In this document: in pieces, positions 15,529 through 24,536 of the stretch
Numbering within the stretch: the first letter of the stretch is position 1
Layout: each line of letters opens with the position of its first letter
Source: Solirubrobacterales bacterium
Lineage (GTDB): Bacteria; Actinomycetota; Thermoleophilia; Solirubrobacterales; 70-9
Length of the DNA stretch: 42,092 bases
Direction of reading: 5' to 3'
Assembly: GCA_020438425.1 (NCBI GenBank)
Contig: JAGQUQ010000014.1
Span: 1-42,092, forward strand
Position numbers and translations under genes: made by a program
The notes under the pieces: model-generated
Told to the model about the DNA's origin: nothing
The model's database searches: none
The model's input: only the letters and a program-made list of their open reading frames with translations

Positions 15529-16814
15529 AGAGCCGCCGCTTCGAGTGGGCGGCGCCCGACCGGCTGGTCGGGGAGATCCGTGAATACCTGAGCCACGAGG
15601 ACAGGACCGTGGACGTCTCCGGGATCGCGGCCGAAGTCGCCGAGCGTGGCGATGCAGCCCTGCTCGAACTGACCGCGAAGTTCGACGCGCCAGAAGCGGA
15701 GTCGGTGAGTCTCAGGGTCGGTCAAAACGAGGCATTGGCCGCTCTTGAAGCTCTTGACCCGGAGGTGCGGTCCGCCCTGGAGACGGCGATCGCGAATGTC
15801 CGGCAGGTCGCGGAGGCCCAGCTGGGCCCGGACGAAAAGGACGTGAAGCTGCCGCAGGGGCACACGGTGATCGTGGGCGAGGTCCCGGTCGCTGCGGCCG
15901 GCATCTATGCGCCGGGTGGGCGGGCCTCATATCCGTCGACGGTGGTCATGGGCTGCGTCACGGCACGGGTCGCCGGAGTCGACCGGGTCGTTCTGGTCGC
16001 TCCGCCTCGACCGGATGGTCGAATCGATCCGGCCACACTTGCGGCCGCCGCACTTTGCGCGGTGGACGAGATCTACGCGGTCGGCGGTGCCCAGGCGATC
16101 TTTGCCCTGGCTCGCGGTACCGAAACGATCAGGCCGGTTGACGTGATCGCCGGACCCGGGAACGCCTGGGTTCAGGCCGCGAAGCGGGAGGTGTTCGGCG
16201 AGGTCGCCATCGATTCGCTGGCCGGTCCTTCGGACTTGACCGTGGTGGTCGATTCAAAGACCAATCTGCGCTGGGCCGCCCTGGATCTCTGCGCCCAGGC
16301 CGAGCACGGAGAGGAGAGTCCCCTCGTCGCGATCGCAACCGAGCCGGGGGTTATCGAGCGACTCGAAGTTGAAGTAGACGCGGTCGCATCGGCCAGTCCG
16401 ACAGTGAAGGACTGCAAACTCGCGCTGGTCGAAGCACCGTCGGCGGTCGAAGCAATCGCCCTGGTCAACCTGGTCGCGCCCGAGCACCTGGAACTGATGA
16501 GTGCCGATTCGGTCGCCCTCGCCCGCGCGGTTCGGACCGCCGGCTGCGTGTTCACCGGGCAGGAGGCGGGAACGGCATTCGGCGACTACATCGCCGGCTC
16601 CAACCATGTGCTGCCGACCGACGGCACCGGCAGGATTTTCGGCCCGCTCTCGCCCGCCACCTTCAGACGGGCAACGGCGCGGGTAAGCTTGAACGCCGAG
16701 TCGGTCCGCGCGCTGGCCGGCCCGCTGGAAAGTCTGGCCCGGGCCGAAGGGCTGCCGGTTCACGGACTCTCGGCCAATCGCAGAGCCAAAGATCTAGACC
16801 AGGACGAAGAATGA
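15525..16814 (+). CDS. hisD: Histidinol dehydrogenase
   Basis: The 429-residue zinc enzyme oxidises histidinol to histidine in two NAD-dependent steps. Signature segments are AAGIYAPGGRASYPSTVVMG, VGGAQAIFALA, VDVIAGPGNAWVQAAKREV, IDSLAGPSDLTVV and LCAQAEHGEESPL, where the Gln and His are zinc or catalytic ligands, and later PEHLEL and GDYIAGSNHVLPT. The GTG start lies in a GTGA overlap with hisG, and the stop in an ATGA overlap with hisB. Both imply translational coupling. Length and motifs are complete. Confidence 0.95.
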   Translation: MKSRRFEWAAPDRLVGEIREYLSHEDRTVDVSGIAAEVAERGDAALLELTAKFDAPEAESVSLRVGQNEALAALEALDPEVRSALETAIANVRQVAEAQLGPDEKDVKLPQGHTVIVGEVPVAAAGIYAPGGRASYPSTVVMGCVTARVAGVDRVVLVAPPRPDGRIDPATLAAAALCAVDEIYAVGGAQAIFALARGTETIRPVDVIAGPGNAWVQAAKREVFGEVAIDSLAGPSDLTVVVDSKTNLRWAALDLCAQAEHGEESPLVAIATEPGVIERLEVEVDAVASASPTVKDCKLALVEAPSAVEAIALVNLVAPEHLELMSADSVALARAVRTAGCVFTGQEAGTAFGDYIAGSNHVLPTDGTGRIFGPLSPATFRRATARVSLNAESVRALAGPLESLARAEGLPVHGLSANRRAKDLDQDEE

Positions 16815-17401
16815 CGAGACAGGCAACAATCGAACGAGAGACCAAAGAGACCGGCATCGAGCTCAGTCTCGACCTCGACGGCACCGGTTCGGAAATCGAG
16901 ACCGGCGTCGGTTTCTTCGATCACATGCTCGACCTGCTCGCCCGCCACGCCAATGTCGGGTTAAAGGTCAAGGCCACGGGCGACCTCGAAACCGGCTCGC
17001 ACCACACCGTCGAGGACGTCGGGATCGTCTTCGGCCAGGCGCTCGACAAGGCTCTGGGTGACCGGGCCGGGATCCGGCGTTACGGCAGCGCGGTCGTGCC
17101 GATGGACGAAGCCTCGGCCGAATGCGCCCTCGACATCTCCGGCCGGGCGCTTTCCGTGTTCCGCGGTGACATTCCAGTGACCTCGATCGCCAACTACGAG
17201 ACCGAACTGACCGAGGAGTTCTTCCGGGCGGTTGCCGGCGGGGCGAAGATGACCCTTCACATTGACGTCCGCTACGGGTCGAACGTGCACCACATGATCG
17301 AAGCCTGCTTCAAAGCCTTCGCCCGTGCCCTTCGGGTCGCGATCTCGATCGATCCTGAAGAAAAGGGCGTGCCCAGCACCAAGGGCACGCTGAACGGTTG
17401 A
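16811..17401 (+). CDS. hisB: Imidazoleglycerol-phosphate dehydratase
   Basis: This 196-residue monofunctional HisB dehydrates imidazoleglycerol phosphate to imidazoleacetol phosphate. The His-rich metal motifs are present: GFFDHMLDLLARHA, GSHHTVEDVGI and HIDVRYGSNVHHMIEACFKAFARAL. No phosphatase domain is fused, so histidinol phosphatase must be elsewhere. It is coupled to hisD (ATGA) upstream and to hisH (TTGA) downstream. Confidence 0.95.
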   Translation: MTRQATIERETKETGIELSLDLDGTGSEIETGVGFFDHMLDLLARHANVGLKVKATGDLETGSHHTVEDVGIVFGQALDKALGDRAGIRRYGSAVVPMDEASAECALDISGRALSVFRGDIPVTSIANYETELTEEFFRAVAGGAKMTLHIDVRYGSNVHHMIEACFKAFARALRVAISIDPEEKGVPSTKGTLNG

Positions 17402-18033
17402 GTTTCGAAGTGGCGGGCTCCGGTCCGAAGATCGCCATCCTCGACTACGGGATGGGCAACCTCCGCTCGGTTGAAAAGGCCCTGGAGAAGGTCGGTGCAA
17501 CAGCGATCGTCACGAACAGCGAAGAAGGGATTTCCGCTGCCGACGGACTCGTGCTTCCCGGCGTCGGTGCTTTCCCGAAAGCAATGCAGAAGATTCGCGA
17601 ACTCGGTCTCGACCGGATGCTGAATGACGCGGTCGAGGCAGGGAAACCTGTGCTCGGGATCTGTCTCGGCCTTCAGCTGCTCTTTGAATCCTCGATCGAG
17701 CAGGGTGGAGCGGAAGGTCTCGGGCTGCTGGCTGGAGATGTCGCCCAGGTCCCGGCCGGTGGCCGCAAGGTTCCCCATATCGGCTGGGCCGAAGTGACCT
17801 GGAAGAAACCGGACCAGCTGAACAACGGCCTGAGACCCGGCGAGCCTTTCTACTTCGTGCACTCGTTCGTTGTCCAGCCGACCGGCGAAGAACTGATCGG
17901 AACCGCCTCCTACGGCGGAGAGTTCGCCTGCGTGGCCGGCAAGGGCAAAGTCTGGGGGGTCCAGTTCCACCCCGAGAAGTCCAGTTCGGCCGGTCTCCGG
18001 ATGCTCACGAATTTCAAGGAGATCTGCTCGTGA
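17398..18033 (+). CDS. hisH: Imidazole glycerol phosphate synthase, glutaminase subunit
   Basis: The 211-residue class I glutamine amidotransferase has the nucleophile C89 in GICLGLQLLF and the H191/E193 pair in VQFHPEKSS, completing the triad. It supplies ammonia to HisF for formation of IGP and AICAR. The TTG at 17398 is taken as start because it overlaps the hisB stop (TTGA); a GTG at 17410 would give a slightly shorter protein that still keeps the KIAILDYGMGNLRSV core. The stop overlaps the GTG of hisA. Confidence 0.93.
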   Translation: MSFEVAGSGPKIAILDYGMGNLRSVEKALEKVGATAIVTNSEEGISAADGLVLPGVGAFPKAMQKIRELGLDRMLNDAVEAGKPVLGICLGLQLLFESSIEQGGAEGLGLLAGDVAQVPAGGRKVPHIGWAEVTWKKPDQLNNGLRPGEPFYFVHSFVVQPTGEELIGTASYGGEFACVAGKGKVWGVQFHPEKSSSAGLRMLTNFKEICS

Positions 18034-18755
18034 TTCTCTATCCCGCGATCGACATCCTCGGCGGCAAGGCAGTTCGGCTGCTGCAGGGCGAGTACGACCA
18101 GGAAACCCGCTACTTCGACGATCCCGCCGACGCTGCCCGCCAGTGGGCGGATGGCGGTGCGGAGTACATCCATGTGGTTGATCTGGACGGGGCGAAAACC
18201 GGTGACCCGGTGAACCTCGACCGGATCGAGGCGATCGCCGCAGCGGTCGAATGTCCGATCGAGGTCGGCGGTGGCATCCGGGATCTGGAGAGTGCCGGTC
18301 GCATTCTCGACGCAGGAGCCGCCCGGGTCGTGGTCGGCACCGCCGCGATGCGCGACCGCGAGTTTCTCGATGCGCTGATCGCCGAGCGGGGAGCCGAACA
18401 GGTAGTGGTTGGAATCGACGCCCGGGGTGGGCAGGTCTCGCTGGCCGGCTGGACCGAGTCGAGCGGGGTTGATGTGGCCGACGCCGCCGCCGAACTGACC
18501 CGCCGTGGCGTAGTCCGATTTCTCTTCACGCCAATCGAGGTCGATGGCACGATGGAGGGCCCGAACATTCCGGAACTGATCCGCGTCGCCGGCGCGACCG
18601 ACGCCTCGGTGATCGCTTCGGGCGGAGTAGGCAACCTCGCCCACCTCGAAGATCTGGCCCGCCGCGCCCCGTCGAATGTTGAAGGCGTGATCGTCGGCAA
18701 GGCCCTTTTTGAAGGCAAGTTCACGGTCGAAGAGGCAATCGAGGCACTTCGATGA
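18030..18755 (+). CDS. hisA: ProFAR isomerase HisA (possibly PriA)
   Basis: This 241-residue (beta-alpha)8 barrel has YPAIDILGG (D8) and VVGIDARGG as the paired catalytic Asp regions, plus the phosphate-binding half-motifs IEVGGGIRD and VIASGGVGN. It isomerises ProFAR to PRFAR. In many actinobacteria without trpF, this protein (PriA) also performs the tryptophan-pathway isomerisation; whether that holds here cannot be decided without the trp genes. The GTG start overlaps hisH, and the stop overlaps hisF (ATGA). Confidence 0.92.
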   Translation: MILYPAIDILGGKAVRLLQGEYDQETRYFDDPADAARQWADGGAEYIHVVDLDGAKTGDPVNLDRIEAIAAAVECPIEVGGGIRDLESAGRILDAGAARVVVGTAAMRDREFLDALIAERGAEQVVVGIDARGGQVSLAGWTESSGVDVADAAAELTRRGVVRFLFTPIEVDGTMEGPNIPELIRVAGATDASVIASGGVGNLAHLEDLARRAPSNVEGVIVGKALFEGKFTVEEAIEALR

Positions 18756-19513
18756 GCGACCTGAAGCGGATCATTCCCTGTCTGGATGTGGACAACGGCC
18801 GCGTGGTCAAGGGCACGAATTTCGTTGACATCCGCGACGCCGGAGATCCGGTCGAACTGGCCGAACGCTACGACGCCGAGGGTGCCGACGAACTTGTCTT
18901 CCTTGACATCACGGCTTCGCACGAAGGTCGCGACACGATCGTCGACCTGGCCCGTCGCACGGCCGCAAACGTGTTCATTCCCTTCACGATCGGCGGCGGC
19001 ATCCGTTCGGTCGAAGATGCCCGCGCCGTGCTGAACGCCGGAGCCGACAAGGTCGCGGTCAACAGCGCCGCCCTGAAGCGTCCCGAACTGCTGACCGAAC
19101 TTGCCGAGGTCTTCGGCTCCCAGTGCGTGGTCATCGCGATCGATGCCAAGAAGAAGGACGACGGAAGTTACGGCGTGTTCCTCAACGGCGGCCGGGTCGA
19201 GACCGGCCGGGACGCAATCGAGTGGGCCAAAGAAGCCACCAGCCTCGGTGCCGGCGAGATTCTCCTGACGAGCATGGACCGGGACGGAACCAACATCGGT
19301 TACGAACTCGAACTGACCCGAAAGGTCGCCGAGGCCACCGACGTGCCGGTGATCGCCTCCGGCGGTGCCGGAGAGCTAGGTCACCTGGTCGAAGCGATCA
19401 GGGAAGGCAAGGCAGACGCGGTCCTTTGCGCCTCGATCTTCCATTACGGCCACTACACGGTGCAGCAGGCCAAGGAACACATGGCCATGCACCAGATCCC
19501 TGTCCGCGTCTGA
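18752..19513 (+). CDS. hisF: Imidazole glycerol phosphate synthase, cyclase subunit
   Basis: This 253-residue (beta-alpha)8 barrel has [16 protein letters not shown] (the catalytic Asp), [19 protein letters not shown] (second Asp), LTSMDRDGT and [11 protein letters not shown]. With HisH it converts PRFAR and ammonia to IGP and AICAR. It is the last gene of the cluster. The following 96 bases hold two hairpins and then the end of a convergent gene, so the his transcript probably ends there. hisI, hisE and hisC are not in the window. Confidence 0.95.
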   Translation: MSDLKRIIPCLDVDNGRVVKGTNFVDIRDAGDPVELAERYDAEGADELVFLDITASHEGRDTIVDLARRTAANVFIPFTIGGGIRSVEDARAVLNAGADKVAVNSAALKRPELLTELAEVFGSQCVVIAIDAKKKDDGSYGVFLNGGRVETGRDAIEWAKEATSLGAGEILLTSMDRDGTNIGYELELTRKVAEATDVPVIASGGAGELGHLVEAIREGKADAVLCASIFHYGHYTVQQAKEHMAMHQIPVRV

Positions 19514-19559
19514 CTTAACTGCAAGTCGGCGAGCTTCGCCCCGCCTCCAGGTCAAACCC

Positions 19560-19594
19560 GCCGGACCACGGAATCAATCAATGGTTGGTCCGGC
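19560..19594. terminator. Hairpin between convergent hisF and deacetylase genes
   Basis: gccggacca (19560-19568) pairs perfectly with tggtccggc (19586-19594) around a 17-base loop. A smaller 5-bp hairpin, ggcga/tcgcc, is at 19528-19540. There is no T-run, but the place between two converging genes suits a bidirectional terminator. Confidence 0.4.
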
Positions 19595-19609
19595 TCCAGT
19601 TGTGTCGAC

Positions 19610-20563
19610 TCAGGCTCCCGCAGAGGAGAGTTTGTTGGCCAGGGCATCGGCGCCGTCGTCGCGGTCGATTCGGATGCGGTTGAGTTCGAAGGGCATTGAC
19701 TTTTCGGCGAGACCGGGATTGACCGTGGTTGCTCCGCGGTAGCCGGCTGCTTCAACCGCATCGGCCACTTCCTGGTTGTACTGGCCGGCCGGGTAACAGA
19801 AGTTGATGATCTCGATGCCGAGCTCATTCTCGAGCTGATCCTTCGAGCCGACCAGTTCGGTCTCGAGGGAAGCCGGATCGAGAGTGGTCAGATCGGGGTG
19901 GGTGATCGTGTGAGAGGCGATCTCCCAGCCGGCCCGGTACATCTTCTTCACCTGCTTGCCGGAAAGATCCGAGCCTTCCGCCTTGAGGTTGAGCTGGCCG
20001 GCCCAGCCCTTCTCCTCGAGGATCGGCAACGCGAACAGGTACTGGCCGAGATAGCCGTCATCGAAGGAAAGGACGACTGGCTTCTCTGGCAGGGTGCCGC
20101 CGTCATACCAGGCGTCCTGGACCTGGATCAGGGTGACCGCGGTGTAGCCGTTGTCTTGAAGCCAGTCGACCTGAGCCTGGAAATCATCCTCTCCCAGCCA
20201 CAGATCGGGGTAGGGAACATCGCCCTCCGGGTCGCCGATCACGTGGTACATCAGGATCGGGACCGGCCCGGTATGCGGCTGCCAGCTGTCATCGGGTTGT
20301 GCGCCGCCACGGGCGGAATCACCGGCTGCCGCCTGCTCGTCCTGACCCGATGGCTGACCGGAAGCCTGGCTGCCGGAATTCGCGGTGGCAGGCGTGCTGT
20401 CGCCCGAGTCATCCCCGCCGCGCAGGAAGAGCAGGGCCAGGACGGCTGCCAGCAGGGCGCCGGCGAAGCAGCCGAGCATGATGCGTCGGCGGACGATCGT
20501 TCGCCGCCTGACCTGTTCCCTGCGCCTGGCCAGCCTGGACTCGAATCCAGGATCCATCGTCAC
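19610..20563 (-). CDS. Membrane-anchored polysaccharide deacetylase
   Basis: This 317-residue type II membrane protein has an Arg-rich N terminus, one helix (about 29-47), a Ser/Gly/Gln-rich linker and a NodB (CE4) domain. VPILMYHVIG starts the domain, LSFDDGY has the catalytic and metal aspartates D168-D169, and SHTITHPDL has the metal ligands H218 and H222. Such enzymes remove N-acetyl groups from peptidoglycan or other wall polymers outside the cell. The GTG at 20563 forms a GTGA overlap with the stop of the upstream beta-propeller gene, so both are probably made together; an ATG at 20557 is equally possible. Confidence 0.87.
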   Translation of the reverse strand: MTMDPGFESRLARRREQVRRRTIVRRRIMLGCFAGALLAAVLALLFLRGGDDSGDSTPATANSGSQASGQPSGQDEQAAAGDSARGGAQPDDSWQPHTGPVPILMYHVIGDPEGDVPYPDLWLGEDDFQAQVDWLQDNGYTAVTLIQVQDAWYDGGTLPEKPVVLSFDDGYLGQYLFALPILEEKGWAGQLNLKAEGSDLSGKQVKKMYRAGWEIASHTITHPDLTTLDPASLETELVGSKDQLENELGIEIINFCYPAGQYNQEVADAVEAAGYRGATTVNPGLAEKSMPFELNRIRIDRDDGADALANKLSSAGA

Positions 20564-21942
20564 TGCTGACTGGCCTTCGCTGCCTGCCTGCGCGCCTTCT
20601 TGCGGGCCGCTTTGCGCTTCGCTTCCGCCCGGCGCGAGGCCCGGAGTTCCTTGTAGGTGGTCGGTTCCAGCGCGTGGATGCTCGAGTAGCCGACCAGGTA
20701 GAGCTTCTCGCCATCGGAGACCGCCGGCATGTAGGCACCGGTGTGGAACTCGAAGACCTTGCGACCGGATTTGGCGCTGAGCCCGTAGGTGTTGGTGCCG
20801 TCGAAGGTCGCGGCGTAAACCGTCCGGCCGATCACGCTGAGCGAGCCGATCACCCGCCCGCCCATGTCAAAGGTCCAGCGGGATTCACCCGACCTGGCGT
20901 CTAGCGCATAGACATTGCCGTCAAAGGAACCGATGTAAACGGTGGGCGGGGTGCCCGGAACCTGGGCGACCGACGGTCCGGAATAGACCCAGTCACCGGT
21001 CGAGTGGGTCCAGGCGAGTTCACCGGTGTTCTTGTCGAAGCTGTAGACCCGGCCGTCGTTGCTTCCGAGGTACACCCGGCCGTAGGCGACGGCGGGCGTC
21101 GAATAGAACGAACCCGCCCGGCCGAAGCTCGACCCGAGACCGTCCGACTGCCACTTGATCGCGCCGGTCTTCGCCCGCACCGCGGTGACCACGCCGCCGT
21201 AGTCGCCGACGAAGAGGGTTCCGTCCTCATAGGCCGGGGCACCCTTGATCGCGCCGGAAACCGAGGTCTCCCACACCTCTTTGCCGTTGCTTGCTTTCAG
21301 GCCGTAGAGCACGCCGTTCTCGCAACCGAAATAGACCCGGCCGTGAACCACCACCGGCGATGATTCCGAACGGCAGGGCAGGTCCTTCTGCCAGATCCTG
21401 CGGCCGTTCTTCGCGTTCATCGCCAGAACGTGACCGGGCTCCAGGTTGACTATGTAGAGACGGCCGGCCGAGTAGGTCGGGGTGGAGGCATTCAGCGAGG
21501 CAATCCGGCGGTGCCAGATCTCCCGGCCCGTGTCGGCGTTGAGCGCCCGGGCATGGCCGTCGTTATCGACGAAGTAGAGCACTCCGTTGACCACGATCGG
21601 CGGAAACTCGAGCAGCGGCTGGTCGCCGTATTTCCAGATTCGCTTGAAGGGGGGATGGATGCCGTTGACCGGCAGGTATCCGGTGCGCTGCGGATTGAGG
21701 CGGAAAGTGGTCCAGTTGACGGTCTTGTTCTCGGGCACCGGCTTCGGCTTCTTGACCGGCTGCTCAAACGGGACATCGGGGTTGCTGACGTCATCCGGGC
21801 GCTTGAGTTCGTTCCAGGCGATCAGGGCGATCGCTCCGAGCGCGACCAGCGCAACGACGATCACGCCGATGATCCTGTTGCGCTGCCTGTACCACGGAAC
21901 CTTTTCCGGCCCGCCATCCGGTGTCTTTGGGGTATCGGTCAT
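20560..21942 (-). CDS. Membrane-anchored PQQ-like beta-propeller protein
   Basis: The 460-residue product has one N-terminal helix (about 23-43) and an extracellular domain of repeated blades with the PQQ-like pattern: ALNADTGREIWHRR, AMNAKNGRRIWQKD, GLKASNGKEVW, AVRAKTGAIKW, SFDKNTGELAW and ALDARSGESRW. The fold resembles BamB and PQQ-domain proteins, but nothing shows cofactor binding or enzyme activity. The C terminus is a Lys/Arg/Ala-rich tail. It likely works at the cell surface with the coupled deacetylase, perhaps as a scaffold. It is divergent from the tRNA nucleotidyltransferase gene, with a 33-base gap. Confidence 0.85.
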   Translation of the reverse strand: MTDTPKTPDGGPEKVPWYRQRNRIIGVIVVALVALGAIALIAWNELKRPDDVSNPDVPFEQPVKKPKPVPENKTVNWTTFRLNPQRTGYLPVNGIHPPFKRIWKYGDQPLLEFPPIVVNGVLYFVDNDGHARALNADTGREIWHRRIASLNASTPTYSAGRLYIVNLEPGHVLAMNAKNGRRIWQKDLPCRSESSPVVVHGRVYFGCENGVLYGLKASNGKEVWETSVSGAIKGAPAYEDGTLFVGDYGGVVTAVRAKTGAIKWQSDGLGSSFGRAGSFYSTPAVAYGRVYLGSNDGRVYSFDKNTGELAWTHSTGDWVYSGPSVAQVPGTPPTVYIGSFDGNVYALDARSGESRWTFDMGGRVIGSLSVIGRTVYAATFDGTNTYGLSAKSGRKVFEFHTGAYMPAVSDGEKLYLVGYSSIHALEPTTYKELRASRRAEAKRKAARKKARRQAAKASQQ

Positions 21943-21975
21943 CCGAAGAAGGGATCATGGTACGGGAGAAGCCCG

Positions 21976-23094
21976 ATGACCCCCGGAATCGACCCCGACT
22001 TCAACCGACTCGCATCGCTGGTCTGGACCCACCCGGCGATCAGTCGCCTGCGCGAAACCGCCGGCCAGCCCGTGTTTCTCGTCGGGGGCGCAATTCGCGA
22101 CGGACTGGCCGACTTCCAGGTTGACGACATCGACCTGGTCATCGAGGGTGACCCGGTGCCGCTGGCCCGGACGCTTGACCCCGACCTCAAGTCCAACGAC
22201 CGTTTCGGCACCGTGAACCTGGTCGTCGAAGGTCACCCGGTCGATATCGCCATGGCCCGGACCGAGACCTACCCCCGGCCGGGTGCGCTGCCGGAGGTAA
22301 CGCCGGGCAAGCTTCAGGACGATCTGATCAGGCGTGACTTCACGATCAATGCGATGGCAATCGGGATCGAAAGAGATTCCGAACTGATCGATCCGTTCGG
22401 GGGACTGGCCGATCTGAGGTCGGGTGTGCTCAGGGTTCTGCACGAAAAGTCATTCGAAGACGATCCCACCCGGGCGCTGAGGGCGGCCCGCTATGCGGCC
22501 CGCTTCGAGTTTGATCTGGAGCCGAGGACCGCCGAGCTGATGATGAATGTGAACCTGGGGAGCGTCTCCCGTGACCGGGTCGAGAGCGAACTCCGGCTGA
22601 TCGCGCTGGAGGAGAATGCGCTCGAAGCACTCCGATTGGCCCGGCTCTGGGGCCTGATCGATTTCGAGGAGAGCCGGCTCGACCTGGCCGGGCGGGCGAT
22701 CGAATTGATCGAAATCGGCCCCTGGGCCGAGGCCGCGCCCCGGGAAGCTCTGATTCTCGAGGCCGTCTTTGGTGATCACGACCGGTCCGCCAGCCTGCTC
22801 GATGAGCCTGAATCCCCCTGGGAAGCCTGCCGTCGGGCGCGGGGGCGTTCTCCGGTCGAGCTGGTCCTGGCAAGATCGGCGGGCGCGACCTGGCTTGATG
22901 ACTGGCAGCAGGATTGGCGGTGGGTGGAGCTCGAAATCACCGGTGCCGACCTGCTGGCCGCCGGCGTGCCAGAAGGGCCCCGGGTCGGGGTTGCGCTCGA
23001 CGCCGCCCTCGAGGCGAAGCTCAACCGGGGGGTCTGTGGATCCGACGCGGAGATGGAAGTCGCCCTGAAGGCCGCGGAGGCCTGGGCAGAGTGA
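21976..23094 (+). CDS. tRNA nucleotidyltransferase / poly(A) polymerase family protein
   Basis: The 372-residue class II nucleotidyltransferase has FLVGGAIRDGL (35-44), the DxD metal pair D51 and D53 in VDDIDLVIEG, IRRDFTINAMAI and EDDPTRALRAARYAARF, matching the CCA-adding/poly(A) polymerase head and neck. The ATG at 21976 is chosen for the GGGAGAAG just upstream and because the family pattern starts soon after; the frame is open further upstream but reads through the divergent gene. There is no HD domain in the second half. It may add CCA to tRNA 3' ends, or only part of it if another homologue exists. It is coupled to the next gene by GTGA. Confidence 0.82.
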   Translation: MTPGIDPDFNRLASLVWTHPAISRLRETAGQPVFLVGGAIRDGLADFQVDDIDLVIEGDPVPLARTLDPDLKSNDRFGTVNLVVEGHPVDIAMARTETYPRPGALPEVTPGKLQDDLIRRDFTINAMAIGIERDSELIDPFGGLADLRSGVLRVLHEKSFEDDPTRALRAARYAARFEFDLEPRTAELMMNVNLGSVSRDRVESELRLIALEENALEALRLARLWGLIDFEESRLDLAGRAIELIEIGPWAEAAPREALILEAVFGDHDRSASLLDEPESPWEACRRARGRSPVELVLARSAGATWLDDWQQDWRWVELEITGADLLAAGVPEGPRVGVALDAALEAKLNRGVCGSDAEMEVALKAAEAWAE

Positions 23095-23828
23095 AGTGGC
23101 GTGAGAAGAACGGACTCCCCTGGCTCGAGGCGAATCTCGCCGGGGAGGCCACGGTCTGTTTCAGCAGCCGGATCGGAGGCGTGAGCGAGAAGCCCTTCGA
23201 TTCGCTGAATCTCGGCATCCTGACCGAGGACCGGCGCCTGGACGTCCTGGAAAACCGCAGGCGGCTTGCCGCTGCGGCCGGCTTCGACGGGGATCGGGTT
23301 TCGATGGGCCGGCAGGTTCATGGCGCCGGCCTGAGCCGGGCCGGTCAGGAGATCCCCGGGGCGTATTCAGCTCCCGGAAATGAACCCCCGCCGGAGGCCG
23401 ACGGGCAGTTGACCGAAGAAAAGCTGCGGCCGCTGCTGGTTCTCGTGGCTGACTGCCTGCCGGTTGCCCTGCTCGGGGACCGGGGCCTGGGGATGCTCCA
23501 TTGCGGCTGGCGGGGGCTGGCCGCCGGAATTATCGATCAGGCTGCCGGCAAGATCGGGGTTCGGGCCGCGGCGATCGGTCCGGGTATCGGCCCTTGCTGC
23601 TTCGAGGTCGGCCCGGAAGTCGAGGAAGCCTTCACCGATCTCGGTCCCGGCCTGATGAATGGTCGAAATCTCAACCTGCCCGAGGCAGCGCGGCGGCTGC
23701 TGGCTCGGGCCGGGGTGGAGGAAGTCGAGTCGGCCGGTATCTGCACTTACTGTGACGAGCGGTTTTTCTCGCACCGTCGTGACGACGGGAAGACCGGCCG
23801 TCAGGCGGGAATCGCCTGGTTGAACTGA
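23091..23828 (+). CDS. YfiH/LACC1-family purine nucleoside phosphorylase-like protein
   Basis: The 245-residue product has the multicopper-polyphenol-oxidase-like (DUF152) fold. The conserved zinc and active-site residues are H77 (RQVHGAG), C122 (VADCLPV) and H137 (LHCGWRGL), with GPGIGPCCFEVG following. Characterised members act on purine nucleosides; one E. coli member affects cell-wall precursor fidelity. The GTG at 23091 overlaps the previous stop. The gene lies just upstream of sepF, a common linkage in Gram-positive division clusters. Confidence 0.87.
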   Translation: MKWREKNGLPWLEANLAGEATVCFSSRIGGVSEKPFDSLNLGILTEDRRLDVLENRRRLAAAAGFDGDRVSMGRQVHGAGLSRAGQEIPGAYSAPGNEPPPEADGQLTEEKLRPLLVLVADCLPVALLGDRGLGMLHCGWRGLAAGIIDQAAGKIGVRAAAIGPGIGPCCFEVGPEVEEAFTDLGPGLMNGRNLNLPEAARRLLARAGVEEVESAGICTYCDERFFSHRRDDGKTGRQAGIAWLN

Positions 23829-23864
23829 CCCGCAGTCGTGATTTTCGCTGCAAAACGGGTATTT

Positions 23865-23879
23865 CGGTGATAATCACCG
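23865..23879. promoter_or_regulatory. 15-bp palindrome upstream of sepF
   Basis: cggtga-taa-tcaccg is a perfect palindrome that contains GATAAT (23869-23874), which resembles a -10 element. I find no convincing -35. It lies 59 bases before the sepF ATG and may be a promoter with an operator on its -10. Confidence 0.35.
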
Positions 23880-23937
23880 CCACCAACCGCAGTATCGGGA
23901 GGAATCCGCCTCCCCGGAAAGAAAACACCGCATACCT

Positions 23938-24516
23938 ATGGCACTACGCGATTCCTGGCACCGCACCCTCGTCTACTTCGGCCTCGCCGAGGAAGATGAC
24001 CATCACGAGTACGACGACTACGAAGACGACTACATCGAAGAAGATGAGTACGAGAGTCGTCGCGGCCGTCGTGGTCGTGAAGCCAACGTGAGGCGACTCC
24101 CGACCTCGCGCCGCTCGAGGCACGACGAGATCGACGACATCTTTTCCGACGACGATCCGATGCCGCAGGCGGGTGGCGGCCGGAGCGGTGGCCGTTCCCG
24201 GCCCCTGCACTCGGTCAGCGGCGGCGGAGACGGTGACGATGTCCAGGTTCATCTCGTCATTCCGAGGAACTTCAACGACGCCCAGCAGGTTGCCGACCAG
24301 TTCAAGCGCAAGGTCCCGGTCATCCTCAACCTGCAGACGACCGATCATGAACTCTCGAAGCGTCTGATCGATTTCGCTTCGGGACTCACCTACGCGCTCG
24401 ACGGCGGAATGCAGCGGATTGCCGAGAAGGTCTTCCTGCTGACCCCGCGAAACGTCGAGGTTTCCGCTGAAGAGAAGGCCCGTCTGATCGACAAGGGCTT
24501 CTTCAACCAGTCCTGA
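23938..24516 (+). CDS. sepF: Cell division protein SepF
   Basis: The 192-residue product starts with a short hydrophobic/amphipathic segment (LRDSWHRTLVYFGL) that would bind membrane. A very acidic linker (roughly 18-40, mostly Asp, Glu and Tyr) follows, then an Arg-rich stretch and a Gly/Ser linker. The SepF core starts near residue 100 (DVQVHLVIPRNFNDAQQVAD) and ends near 185. SepF anchors FtsZ to the membrane and is essential where FtsA is absent, as in actinobacteria. The neighbours proC and yggT are its usual partners. Confidence 0.93.
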   Translation: MALRDSWHRTLVYFGLAEEDDHHEYDDYEDDYIEEDEYESRRGRRGREANVRRLPTSRRSRHDEIDDIFSDDDPMPQAGGGRSGGRSRPLHSVSGGGDGDDVQVHLVIPRNFNDAQQVADQFKRKVPVILNLQTTDHELSKRLIDFASGLTYALDGGMQRIAEKVFLLTPRNVEVSAEEKARLIDKGFFNQS

Positions 24517-24536
24517 GCCCGGCCTGAATCCATAAA

